From: Bacteroidota bacterium
Lineage (GTDB): Bacteria; Bacteroidota; Bacteroidia; Flavobacteriales; Flavobacteriaceae
Direction of reading: 5' to 3'
DNA length: 49,006 nt
Assembly (NCBI GenBank): GCA_029557895.1
Contig: JAKQHT010000005.1
Span: 1-49,006 of the forward strand
Both the position numbers and the translations under genes were made by a program. The first letter of the stretch is position 1, and every line of letters begins with the position of its first letter. The notes beneath the pieces were generated by a model that saw only the letters and a list, made by a program, of their open reading frames with translations, did not search any database and was not told the origin of the DNA. Positions 1 through 8,100 of this stretch are shown here, piece by piece.

Positions 1-96
1 TTGTTTAGAGCAACTAAATAATACTGTAATACAAAATACAGCTAGGGTCAATGTTTGAAATTTCATTTTATTAGCTTTAAGTTTAAAATTTATCAT
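1..96 (-). CDS. Lipoprotein, N-terminal fragment running off the window start
   Basis: Only the first 22-32 residues are visible. The likelier start is the ATG at 66, because it is followed directly by a lipoprotein signal peptide (MKF, hydrophobic stretch TLTLAVFCITVLF, lipobox LFSC, then SKQ). An in-frame ATG at 96 would add ten polar residues. The product should be exported and lipid-anchored; its function cannot be seen. The gene starts about 40-70 bp after the GTT core that ends the attC-like site 133-267 when read on the minus strand, so it is probably the first gene of the next cassette. The real reading frame beyond position 1 is unknown. Confidence 0.6.
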   Translation of the reverse strand, partial: MINFKLKANKMKFQTLTLAVFCITVLFSCSKQ

Positions 97-132
97 TCTG
101 TTTATTATTGGCAGCGGTGCTTTTTACACTTG

Positions 133-267
133 CAGGTAACGGTTCGCGGCTTGGCGTAGTGGCGGATTTTTAGCACAAAAGTTCAATCGAAGAACTGCAC
201 TTGAACCTACCACAAAACTGTCATACGAAGCACTGCACCCGCCATTACGCCAAACCGCTGTTAGCGG
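133..267 (-). repeat. attC-like recombination site 1 (135 bp imperfect palindrome)
   Basis: Read on the minus strand it begins with core CCGCTAAC (267-260) and ends with GTTACCTG (140-133). In between are long complementary arms: GGTTTGGCGTAATGGCGG near one end pairs with CCGCCACTACGCCAAGCC near the other, and there is a smaller internal hairpin (GTTCAA...TTGAAC). Length, central symmetry and terminal AAC/GTT triplets match integron attC sites of the long VCR type. The left core CCGCTAAC is not complementary to its own right core but to GTTAGCGG at the start of the adjoining cassette (3850-3843), as expected of an integrated cassette. A plain MITE or REP element would not give that pattern. 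Confidence 0.72.
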
Positions 268-431
268 TTCGCCCTTCTTGTCTGCATGTCATTTGTCCGT
301 TAATGTGGTCTGCCATGGTGCGTTGCCTTGCAAGCTCTTTTTATTTTTTTTTGCGATGGCTCTGTAGTTTAGCAAAAAATAAAATGTGCTTGCAAATGCG
401 TTGGGATTTATAATTGGAGTTGTTACCACAA
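268..431. other. Non-coding spacer between attC-like site 1 and the cassette operon
   Basis: No convincing ORF, terminator or promoter was seen. A plus-strand frame over 201-413 has no recognisable features and overlaps the palindrome, so it was not annotated. This stretch lies downstream of the stop codon of the last gene of the five-gene operon. Confidence 0.5.
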
Positions 432-674
432 TTATAAATCTAAATCTGGGTCAACATTCTGAATTAAAGAAACAAAATCATTGTCAACCACTCTTTGAAA
501 ATTTCTATTTTCAATAAGCCATGCTTCAACTGTGTCAGTTGTTGGATGATTATTTGGTTGAAATGTGTAATTTGGAAAGTGATGTTGGTTTTCTCTTGCC
601 CAAGGCCTTGGTTCAGTAACTACATAAGTGCCAGTTCCCCGCTTATAATAAATCATAAAATGTTTTGCAGCCAT
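432..674 (-). CDS. Small hypothetical protein, last gene of cassette operon
   Basis: An 80-residue soluble protein with no signal peptide or membrane segment, and many aromatic, His and Asn residues (MAAKHFMIYYKRG at the start, then a proline- and histidine-rich middle). It follows the CFI-box gene by 2 bp, so it is almost certainly co-transcribed and translated with it. The family was not recognised. The tight spacing and the intact frame argue that it is a real gene and part of the five-gene module. Confidence 0.6.
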   Translation of the reverse strand: MAAKHFMIYYKRGTGTYVVTEPRPWARENQHHFPNYTFQPNNHPTTDTVEAWLIENRNFQRVVDNDFVSLIQNVDPDLDL

Positions 675-676
675 GT

Positions 677-1552
677 CTATTTTAGCTTTTTAGTAATTAT
701 TTGAAGTGGCTTAACTATTAGAATGAATGTCAATTTCCTAAGCAATAATGACTTCTCAATAAAACTTGCTGCTTTTGGTCCATGTGTGTAATACCAATTT
801 GTAAATTGAACACCCCAATTTCTTTTAAGCAACCAATTGTCACGGAACATTCTTAAATCAAGAACAACTGGATGGTCATAATTTCCCATTGCAGCTGTTG
901 CAATAAAGCAACCACCACCAGCTGGTTTTTTATTCTCAGAACCTACAGGAACAATAGTGTTAAGCCATTCTGAATATGAGCCGTCATCATATAATCCAGA
1001 ATAAAAAGCACGACACATAAATAAAAATTTATCGGCTGGCAGGATTCCCTTCTCAACATTTTTTTGGTTAGGTTCATTCGTCAAAGCATGATAAGATGAG
1101 CCACCAGAAATTCTAACTTCTATAGATTTTGCATCACATACCTTTTTTAATTCTTCTTTCGTTATAGTGTAATACCCTATTTCTGCTACCGAGTTTCTAT
1201 AGCCTACTCCAACTTTTGTATTTGATTCGGTTGCTTCTAATGTAATATTTTCCTTTCCATCTATATTAATTATCATGTTTCCGTTCCTAAGAAAGAACCA
1301 ATCTGCTCCTATATAAGTATAGTCAATAAGCGAAAGGTCGAGGTCAGGGGTTTTAACGTGTCTTAAAGACAAGCTAATTTCAAAACCTTTATAATCAGGA
1401 ATGTCGGACGTTCCTGAATTGAACCATACACTTACATATTGTTTAGTGAATGCTCCAGGCCATACAAGGTCTGTAGTTGTTTTGTCTTTGAATTTGTCAA
1501 AGTCTTGTTTGATGAATCGTTTTGTTGTGTTTGTTGATACTTGATTTTCCAT
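677..1552 (-). CDS. CFI-box-CTERM domain protein
   Basis: A 291-residue protein. The C-terminal part starts at about residue 212 with GGGCFIATAAMG, followed by a DLRMFRD segment, a WYYTHGP segment and a hydrophobic end. This is the layout of the CFI-box-CTERM domain, a short C-terminal module found on many otherwise unrelated bacterial proteins and of unknown biochemical role. The N-terminal 210 residues look like a mixed beta domain and were not recognised. It lies 3 bp from the upstream zinc-ribbon gene and 2 bp from the downstream small ORF. The Cys of the CFI motif and the terminal hydrophobic segment could reflect membrane association or processing, but that is inference. Confidence 0.72.
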   Translation of the reverse strand: MENQVSTNTTKRFIKQDFDKFKDKTTTDLVWPGAFTKQYVSVWFNSGTSDIPDYKGFEISLSLRHVKTPDLDLSLIDYTYIGADWFFLRNGNMIINIDGKENITLEATESNTKVGVGYRNSVAEIGYYTITKEELKKVCDAKSIEVRISGGSSYHALTNEPNQKNVEKGILPADKFLFMCRAFYSGLYDDGSYSEWLNTIVPVGSENKKPAGGGCFIATAAMGNYDHPVVLDLRMFRDNWLLKRNWGVQFTNWYYTHGPKAASFIEKSLLLRKLTFILIVKPLQIITKKLK

Positions 1553-1555
1553 GAT

Positions 1556-2197
1556 TTATTTATTTTGGTTATTAAAATTTTGAAATGCGGTTTCGTATTT
1601 TTCTATTAAGTAGTCCTTTTTGTGGATGAAAGATGGATTGTTAATAAAGTTTTTAGGGTCGCTGTAGAAATTATATTCTTTGAAAAACTGTTCACCTAAA
1701 TCTGTTATGAGAACTTGTTGCTTAAGTTTTTTGTCTATGATTTCATCATCATCCAAAGCGTTGCTGGTTAAGTAGCTTTTTATTGCTGTATAATCATCCA
1801 AATATAATTTTGAATGTGGTGTAGGTAGAATTACAGAGACGTATAATGCAAATTCAAACCAATAATCGGCAGATATTTTCTTTAACTTGTTAATCGTATG
1901 TAATATTTCGCAAAATTCCTGTGCATCAAGAACACCGTCATTATGCATGTAATCAATTAATTGAATTTTTGATTTTCTGAATTGAACTATTGGGTGGTCT
2001 CTGAATTTTGAAGAGTTTGCGAACTTTAAAAATTCTTCTACGGTTAGAGTGAAATATTTCTTATCTAAATCATCTCTTAATTTTAAAAGTTGTGCGGAAG
2101 TTCCTGAATGCCTGAAATCATTCCCGCAATAAGCACAAACTGTCATTTCTGTTGAAACAACTGCTGTGCAAGCATCACAATTTAAATATTCAATCAT
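1556..2197 (-). CDS. Zinc-ribbon protein of unknown function
   Basis: A 213-residue soluble protein. Cys7-x-x-Cys10 and Cys21-x-x-Cys24 (NCDAC and CAYCGND) form a compact N-terminal zinc ribbon. The rest is mostly helical and acidic, with no recognised domain; a TerB-like helical fold is conceivable but was not demonstrated. The gene sits 4 bp downstream of the SPFH gene. Zinc-ribbon proteins next to SPFH-SHOCT proteins are also seen in the Bacillus ydjFGHI type of operon, which suggests a related membrane-associated complex. That comparison is inference from gene content only. Confidence 0.65.
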   Translation of the reverse strand: MIEYLNCDACTAVVSTEMTVCAYCGNDFRHSGTSAQLLKLRDDLDKKYFTLTVEEFLKFANSSKFRDHPIVQFRKSKIQLIDYMHNDGVLDAQEFCEILHTINKLKKISADYWFEFALYVSVILPTPHSKLYLDDYTAIKSYLTSNALDDDEIIDKKLKQQVLITDLGEQFFKEYNFYSDPKNFINNPSFIHKKDYLIEKYETAFQNFNNQNK

Positions 2198-2201
2198 TTT
2201 T

Positions 2202-3161
2202 CTAAATGTCTTTTAGTAATACAGATTTTTTTTCATCAAACTCTTCTTGAGTGATTGCTCCCAACTCAAGAAGTTCTTTTAATTTCTTTAACTTCTCCAT
2301 TGAATCCATAGTTGTAACTTTTGGCTGATTCATACTTGAATTTATCATTTGTGGTAGTAACATTCCTAAAGCTAAACCTGCTCCTGTATTAAATGCACCG
2401 TTTGAACCGTCATTATTATTTGCAGAATCTCCGATTGCGTTTGCGACTTTGAATTTCATGTATTGGTCAAGATTTCCTAATGCCCCCATTCCGCTTCGTG
2501 TGTCAATCATTTGCTGAACTTCGTCAGGAACTGAAATTGACTGAATGTAAAAGTCATGAATTTGTAAACCAAGTCCGTTAAAATCTGTTTGCAATTCAGT
2601 TCTTAAAATCAGATTTAATTGGTCAATGCTTTTTGAAATATCAAAAACAGATTTCAATTCATTACCTAAAACTGTGTTTAGCTTTGAAACGATAATTCCT
2701 TTCAAATAATCTTCAATGGAATTAGTTGCAAAGAGTCCTTTTGTTCCTACAACCTTGTTTACAAATAACATTGTGTCGTTTACTTGAATTGAATAACTGC
2801 CAAACGAACGCAATCGAACGGCATTTAACTCAGTGTCTCGAAATAAAATGGGTTCTCTTGTTCCCCATTTGAGATTTGCAAATAGTTGTTTGCCTACAAA
2901 AACTACTTCTGCTCTGAATGGTGAATTCTCTCCATAACCAAAAGAAGTAACCCACTTGCCGACAACAGGAACATTTTGTGTTTTTAAAATGTGTCTGCCT
3001 GCACCGAAAACATCAAGTGCTTTTCCGTCACGAAAGAAAACTGCTTCTTGACTTTCTCTAACTGTCAGTTGAGAGCCCCAAATTATTTCAAGGTGTCCGT
3101 TGTCGGGAATCCGTTTTACTAAAACAGTTCCGCTATTATCTACAAATTCAATTACATCCAT
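2202..3161 (-). CDS. SPFH (Band 7) domain protein with C-terminal SHOCT domain, YdjI-like
   Basis: A 319-residue protein. Residues about 20-220 have the pattern of the YdjI-like SPFH group (IIWGSQLTVRESQEAVFFRDG, then a GAGRHIL turn, and later VSKLNTVLG and the QIHDFYIQSISVP strand). A Gly/Asn-rich linker and a short hydrophobic stretch follow (about 250-282). The last 32 residues are a SHOCT module (LKELLELGAITQEEFDEKK). SPFH proteins oligomerise on membranes; SHOCT modules are short oligomerisation or membrane-binding tails. No signal peptide is present, so it probably acts on the cytoplasmic face. It starts 2 bp after the coiled-coil gene. Confidence 0.82.
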   Translation of the reverse strand: MDVIEFVDNSGTVLVKRIPDNGHLEIIWGSQLTVRESQEAVFFRDGKALDVFGAGRHILKTQNVPVVGKWVTSFGYGENSPFRAEVVFVGKQLFANLKWGTREPILFRDTELNAVRLRSFGSYSIQVNDTMLFVNKVVGTKGLFATNSIEDYLKGIIVSKLNTVLGNELKSVFDISKSIDQLNLILRTELQTDFNGLGLQIHDFYIQSISVPDEVQQMIDTRSGMGALGNLDQYMKFKVANAIGDSANNNDGSNGAFNTGAGLALGMLLPQMINSSMNQPKVTTMDSMEKLKKLKELLELGAITQEEFDEKKSVLLKDI

Positions 3162-3163
3162 GT

Positions 3164-3646
3164 CTATTTAAATTGGTTTATAAAATTTGTTCGTTTAATT
3201 AATATTGAATCAATTTCCCTGACTTGTTGATTTACAAAATTTGCACTCATTTTTTCGTTTATTTCTGCATCAACGGTTTTTAAAATTAAATGAACTCGCT
3301 CCGACATTTCTAAATCAATTTTGTAAATCTCATCAAGTTCCGTTTCTTTTAATTGCTGGTCGCTGAAAAATGATGATTCTCCATAAGTAGCATTTTTGAT
3401 TTTTGAAAAAATTGTGTTCAATGATTTCCTTGCTATTTCCCACTCTTGACACAACTGCATTTCTCCTGTTTTTAAAAGTTGCTGTTGGTGTGTGATTACT
3501 GTTTTTTCGGATTGTTGGATTATTCCTGAAAGCTCGTCACGCAATTTTTTGTCAGTGTTTCGCTTTTCGTCACGAAGGGAATAACCTTTGTAACCACGAA
3601 TCATGTTTCCGATTCGTTCAAAAAGATTTGTTCGTCTTGTTGTCAT
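3164..3646 (-). CDS. Coiled-coil protein, first gene of cassette operon
   Basis: A 160-residue protein rich in Lys, Glu and Gln with a long helical region (about residues 25-140), including heptad-like stretches around QQSEKTVITHQQQLLKTGEMQL. There is no signal peptide and no Cys cluster. The start at 3646 follows about 200 bp of cassette leader after the attC-like core. Its position ahead of an SPFH-SHOCT gene recalls YdjF/PspA-like partners in ydjFGHI-type operons, but it is shorter than PspA and I see no clear PspA motif. Best described as an uncharacterised coiled-coil protein. Confidence 0.6.
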   Translation of the reverse strand: MTTRRTNLFERIGNMIRGYKGYSLRDEKRNTDKKLRDELSGIIQQSEKTVITHQQQLLKTGEMQLCQEWEIARKSLNTIFSKIKNATYGESSFFSDQQLKETELDEIYKIDLEMSERVHLILKTVDAEINEKMSANFVNQQVREIDSILIKRTNFINQFK

Positions 3647-3842
3647 AAGTTCTTGGTTAATTTAAAGTTATTGCAATATAGTTTAAGTCGGGAATTTCGA
3701 TTGTGTGGTCGGGCAAAAGCAAATGTGCTGCAATTGTGTCGGCTTGTGGGTGGCATTGCAGCTCTTTTGATTTTGCTGAAGCGTTGGCTTGTTCGTTCAT
3801 TTTTCTGTCTGTTTAATGTTTGCACGGTCGTTCATAGGGTGA

Positions 3843-3976
3843 CCGCTAACGGTTTTCGGCTTGGCGATGTGGCGGATTTTTAGCACAAAAGATCAATAGA
3901 ATTACTGCTGTTGAACCTTGCACAAATAATTCATAGAAGCACTTCAGCCGCCATATTGCCAAACCGATGTTGTGCG
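3843..3976 (-). repeat. attC-like recombination site 2 (134 bp imperfect palindrome)
   Basis: On the minus strand it begins with CGCACAAC (3976-3969) and ends with GTTAGCGG (3850-3843). The interior aligns base for base over long stretches with site 1, sharing GGCGGATTTTTAGCACAAAA on the plus strand and the arms CGGTTTGGC...GCCAAGCCG. The flanking octamers differ from those of site 1 and are complementary to the octamers at the far ends of the neighbouring segments: CGCACAAC with GTTGTGCG at 4863-4856, and GTTAGCGG with CCGCTAAC at 267-260. This is the junction logic of two adjacent integron cassettes. Confidence 0.74.
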
Positions 3977-3985
3977 TTCGGCTTT

Positions 3986-4804
3986 TTATTCAGTTTTGTT
4001 TAGTGTCCAAATAATTGCTTTTTCTTTTGTTGCTCTAAAAATTGTCGTATGTTTTTCTTTTGGTTCGTCTGAAAATTTCCACTTAATATTTTCTTTGTTC
4101 TCTGTTTTAAAAATGTCAGCTAATTCTTTTGTAAAAGGCGCAACATCTTCTGCGTCTGAACCTGCAAACCAAATTCGTTTTTCTGATGATGGAAACTTTG
4201 CTAAATGTTCTTTTGCTGTTCTTACTAAATAATGATTGTTCCACCAAAGTGAAGGGTCAAAAGCGATATAATTGTCAAACATTTCAGGTGTCAAAAAAAA
4301 TGTTTCCATTACAAAAAGTCCTGATGCAGATTCTCCAATTATACTTTTTTCAGTAGTTGTTCTGTATCGTTTGCTAATTTCAGGGAAAAGTTCGTCTTTA
4401 ATAAATGCTCTAAATTTTTCTGAACCACCAACAATTGGTGCAATTTCTTTGTCTTTTGCAACTTCTGTAAAGCCTGTCAAATCTCTTCTTCGTTGAGTGT
4501 TTTCAATTCCTACAAGTATTGAAGGTTTTATTTTCTTTTCTTTAATCAGTTTAGCCAAAGTATTTGCAATGTGAGGAAAATCTTCTTTTGTTCCACCATC
4601 TGCCATATACATCACGGGCAAAGAGTCTTTACTAGCTTTATAATTTTCTGGTGTCCAAATATTGATTACTCTTTCTTCTCCAACTTGTTTAGATTGAATT
4701 TTAAAAGTTTCGTGTTCTGGAATAGTGTCGTTTGGTTGTGATGCGTTTGAGCAACTTGTCAATGTTACAAGTATAAAAAATAAGTTGTAATAAATGAATT
4801 TCAT
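3986..4804 (-). CDS. Lipoprotein alpha/beta-hydrolase, putative esterase (IroE/enterochelin-esterase-like)
   Basis: 272 residues from the ATG at 4804. An upstream in-frame GTG at 4837 would put polar residues ahead of the signal peptide and is less likely. Signal peptide with lipobox LTSC (Cys18). The fold signs are VMYMADGG at about 64-71, the nucleophile elbow GESASG with Ser159, acidic candidates around Asp217/Asp220 and a late His252 (KEKHTTIF). This matches the Fes/IroE/EstD group of serine hydrolases. Substrate unknown; the cell-envelope location suggests cleavage of an ester outside the cytoplasm. The stop codon lies about 10 bp from the attC-like core, typical of single-gene integron cassettes. 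Confidence 0.8.
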   Translation of the reverse strand: MKFIYYNLFFILVTLTSCSNASQPNDTIPEHETFKIQSKQVGEERVINIWTPENYKASKDSLPVMYMADGGTKEDFPHIANTLAKLIKEKKIKPSILVGIENTQRRRDLTGFTEVAKDKEIAPIVGGSEKFRAFIKDELFPEISKRYRTTTEKSIIGESASGLFVMETFFLTPEMFDNYIAFDPSLWWNNHYLVRTAKEHLAKFPSSEKRIWFAGSDAEDVAPFTKELADIFKTENKENIKWKFSDEPKEKHTTIFRATKEKAIIWTLNKTE

Positions 4805-4855
4805 ATTTTCTGTTTTTTGTTTGTTTATTTTTTTCACGCTGTCGTTTTAAGCTGA

Positions 4856-4863
4856 CGCACAAC
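4856..4863 (-). repeat. Cassette core octamer at the outer end of the array
   Basis: GTTGTGCG on the minus strand (CGCACAAC on plus), extending to nine matching bases, is the partner of the core of attC-like site 2. It marks the 5' end of the esterase cassette. To its right I do not see the conserved arms of the 134 bp palindrome, only a small GTGTTTATACAC hairpin. This could be an attI-type site, a diverged attC or the scar of a lost array end. Confidence 0.55.
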
Positions 4864-5144
4864 GTGTTTATACACGCCACCAAATTACGCAAATATCCTT
4901 AATATGGTTGGCTTTGCGCAGTTTTTTGCTACATATCCCCTGTGGTTATTTTGATGTAAACAAGGGTTTTGCAGCTCCATTGATAAAAAATACCCCGAAA
5001 CATTGCTTGTAATTCCAAATTTATTTGGCCCATTAAACACAACCCTTTTGAAATATTTTGTTCAAAACTGAAAGCTCCGATAAACAGGTCATTCCAGATG
5101 AATGGAGGATTCTATGTTAAACATGGGAAAGTGCGTCAAACATA
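4864..5144. other. Intergenic region at the edge of the cassette array
   Basis: About 280 bp with no gene. It holds a short GTGTTTATACAC hairpin next to the core octamer. No integrase gene, clear promoter or T-run terminator was seen. The A2M gene ends at its right edge. Confidence 0.5.
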
Positions 5145-8100
5145 TCACTTCACAACATCAACCCAACGACCTTTGGTACGTGTCAAAAAGCTATTGTCAT
5201 ACATGGCTTCTGCCTGTACACCGGGTAAATAATACGTTCCAAGATAGGCAGCATTCAACATGACATTGAAAGTATTGCTCCCGTTGTTACTACTGCTGCT
5301 CAGATCAAAATAAAAATTCACACGGTCGTCTCGGATATCGGTATAGCGGGCATTGTTCACTGTGGTATTGCCAAAATCGGTAAAACGGGTATTGACGATT
5401 TCCCAACCCGATGGGAAAACCTGCGTCAGGGCAACGTCGTTTATCGATTCATTCTTAAGGTTCATCACTGTTACCGAAGCCACAAAATCCTGGCCTTGTG
5501 TTAAGGAGCCAATATCTATTTTGTTGCCTTTAAGATCTTTGTATTCCACCGAAACGCTCAATCCGCGTTGTTCTACAATTTCTTGCCCCAAAGGTGGCTT
5601 GCCGGAATTCAGGATACGTACATACACCACATTATCCGCATTGTTCTTAAAGCGGATTGCGTTGAAACCCTCATTTACGGCGAGTTCCCGTTGTGCAATG
5701 GCGCTTTTGGTGTCCACGTTTTCGGTTTTGTCATTAAAAGTATATTGCAGCTTGAGTGCTTTTCCACCATTGGTCTCTACCATTTTTGCCATGGCCAGCA
5801 AGCAATAAGCGGTGGTTTGTGTACTCATCCATTGGTTGCCGGACAAGTCCTTGGCAATTGTTCGAGACAGTTCCCATTGTTTTGGATCCTTGGTCAAGAC
5901 CGTGGTTTCCAGGGCCATTGCTCGGTTTCTATCCACAGAACCATAGGTATAATAGTTGTTGCGCAACGGTTCAAAGTTGATGTTTGCAGTGCTCGAAATC
6001 TTGGCACTTGCTTCTTTTTGTCCTGCCAATGCATAAGCTGCCGCTAATCGCCACTTGGCTTCGTTGGATATTTCGCTAAACTCTCGCAAGCGGTTCATGG
6101 CTGCCAGATCGGGGCTACCGGCCAATGCCAATGTATAGAGCCGGTATGCCTGCGCCAAATCAGAATTGTAAGAACGATAACTTGGGCGCCATTCGCCGGC
6201 AGCCTGTTTTTGGTATTTTAGCCAGTTGCTCTTAAAGGTCAAGGGCAATACGTAGCCTTTCTTTTCGGCCTCGAGCATAAAGTGGCCCGCATAACTTGTG
6301 CTCCAATCGTTGGTTGTGCTTTCGCCCATCCAGTAGCTCATTCCACCGTTGGGTTGCTGGAACAAGCCGAGACGTTTGATGCCGTTTTCAATGTTTGATT
6401 TGATTTCCTGTTTCTTGTGGTATGGCAGATCAAAAATATCGCTCAAAAACAATTGCGGGAACACTGCCGAGGTGGTTTGCTCCAAACAACCGTGTGGATA
6501 TTGTACCAAAAATTGCAGGCGCCGTGAAAAATCCATCGGCGGCAAGGTAGAAAATTCAACGGTTGCCGAATTGGTTCCCGATATCCCAAAGGTCGAAAAA
6601 TCAAGGGACGAAGTGCCATTGGGCTCTAAAGTCACATCCAGGACTTTTGAAGTAATGGGATTGGGATTGTAAACATCAATTTCTACTTTGTGGGTGGCAG
6701 TTTCTCCATTGCCGGTTGCAACGACCTCTATCGTCCCAAAACCTTTTGCCCTGCTCACATCCAGTTCAAAATAGGCCATTTGTTCGTCAGGTCTGGCAAA
6801 GGAAAGCGATTTGGTTTTGTCGCCTACCACTTCAATGCCGTTGCTCAATTTTAGGCTTATATTTACATTTTTTACGTTTGGCTCCATGGCAAAAACCGTT
6901 ACCGGTAACGTTACTTTCTCGCCCGGGCTCAATTTTCGCGGCAAAGACGACAGCACCATCAACGGTTTTTTTACCTGAACCGATTTTTCTGTGCTGCCAT
7001 AAGCTTCGGTTTTAGCATTTCCGGAGACGACCATCATCCGGACCGCACCTATATAGTTTGGCATTTTGATGGTGTGGTTGGCCTTTGCGCCTGCTTCAAG
7101 GCTAAAAGGCCCCAAATATTTGACCACAGGCTTAAAACGGTTGGCTTTTTGGTTTTTGGCTGCTGCCGCACTGCCGTCACCGCCAATGGCGAACACTTGG
7201 TCAATGCTACCGGAATAGGCTCCAATGACATCATCAAAAATATCCCAGGTTTTAACGCCAAGAGCTTCACGTGCATAAAATTCTTCCCAAGCATTTGGCG
7301 TTTTGAAGCGGGTCAAATCCAATAGCCCTTCTTCGACCATAGCAATGGTATAGGTCATGGGTTTTTTGTTTTTTTCTGAAACGGTAACCTTAAACTCCTG
7401 CTCTGGTTTTAGAGCATCCGGCATCTGTATCTCGGGCTGTAATTTGGTGTCCGGATCTTCGACCATTACCGGGATAACACCATACAAACGGATGGGCAAA
7501 TCATTTCCGGTAACCGCATGTGGCTGTAACAGTGATATGTTGACAAATACATTGGGTGCCATATCCTTGGTAATGGGAATGTCAACGGTGGTTTCGCCCT
7601 GAGTGGTTTTTACCCACTTGTATGACAGCACGTCAGAACCGTTTTCGATACTTATCAGGGCTCGGCCTTCATTACCGGAAGGAAATTTGATTTTGGCCGT
7701 CTGCCCCACGTTGTACTGTTCCTTGTCTGCTGAAAAGACCAGCATTTTTGCGGCTTCTTTATCGGTTGATGGGGAAATATTGCTCCAATTCTTGTAGAAA
7801 TATGCTGTGCGTCCTGCAGCATGGCCACTGGTTGGGTCCAGGACTCGGATTAGGTAGCGGCCACGGTCGTTTTCGGGAATTTTTAGGGTAAATTTTCCTT
7901 TGCCATTGGCATCGGTGGTGACTTTTTGATCCAAAAATGGACGGTGGTAATTGCTCGATACATAGCTGGATAGATTGTCGTATGACGAATTCCACCACCA
8001 TTGCCATTCAATTTTATATACCTTGACCTCCAAGTTATTGCGCTGTATGGGTTTGCCCTGCGGATCTACAACGACCACGTCAAAGGTTTGGTTTTCGTCG

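Noticed and set aside
133..267. Palindromes at 133-267 and 3843-3976 as simple MITE or REP elements
   Set aside because: Their ends do not match each other; they match across the neighbouring gene segments, and no target duplication was seen. The integron-cassette reading explains more.
201..413. Plus-strand ORF over attC-like site 1
   Set aside because: It overlaps the palindrome, has odd composition and no context.
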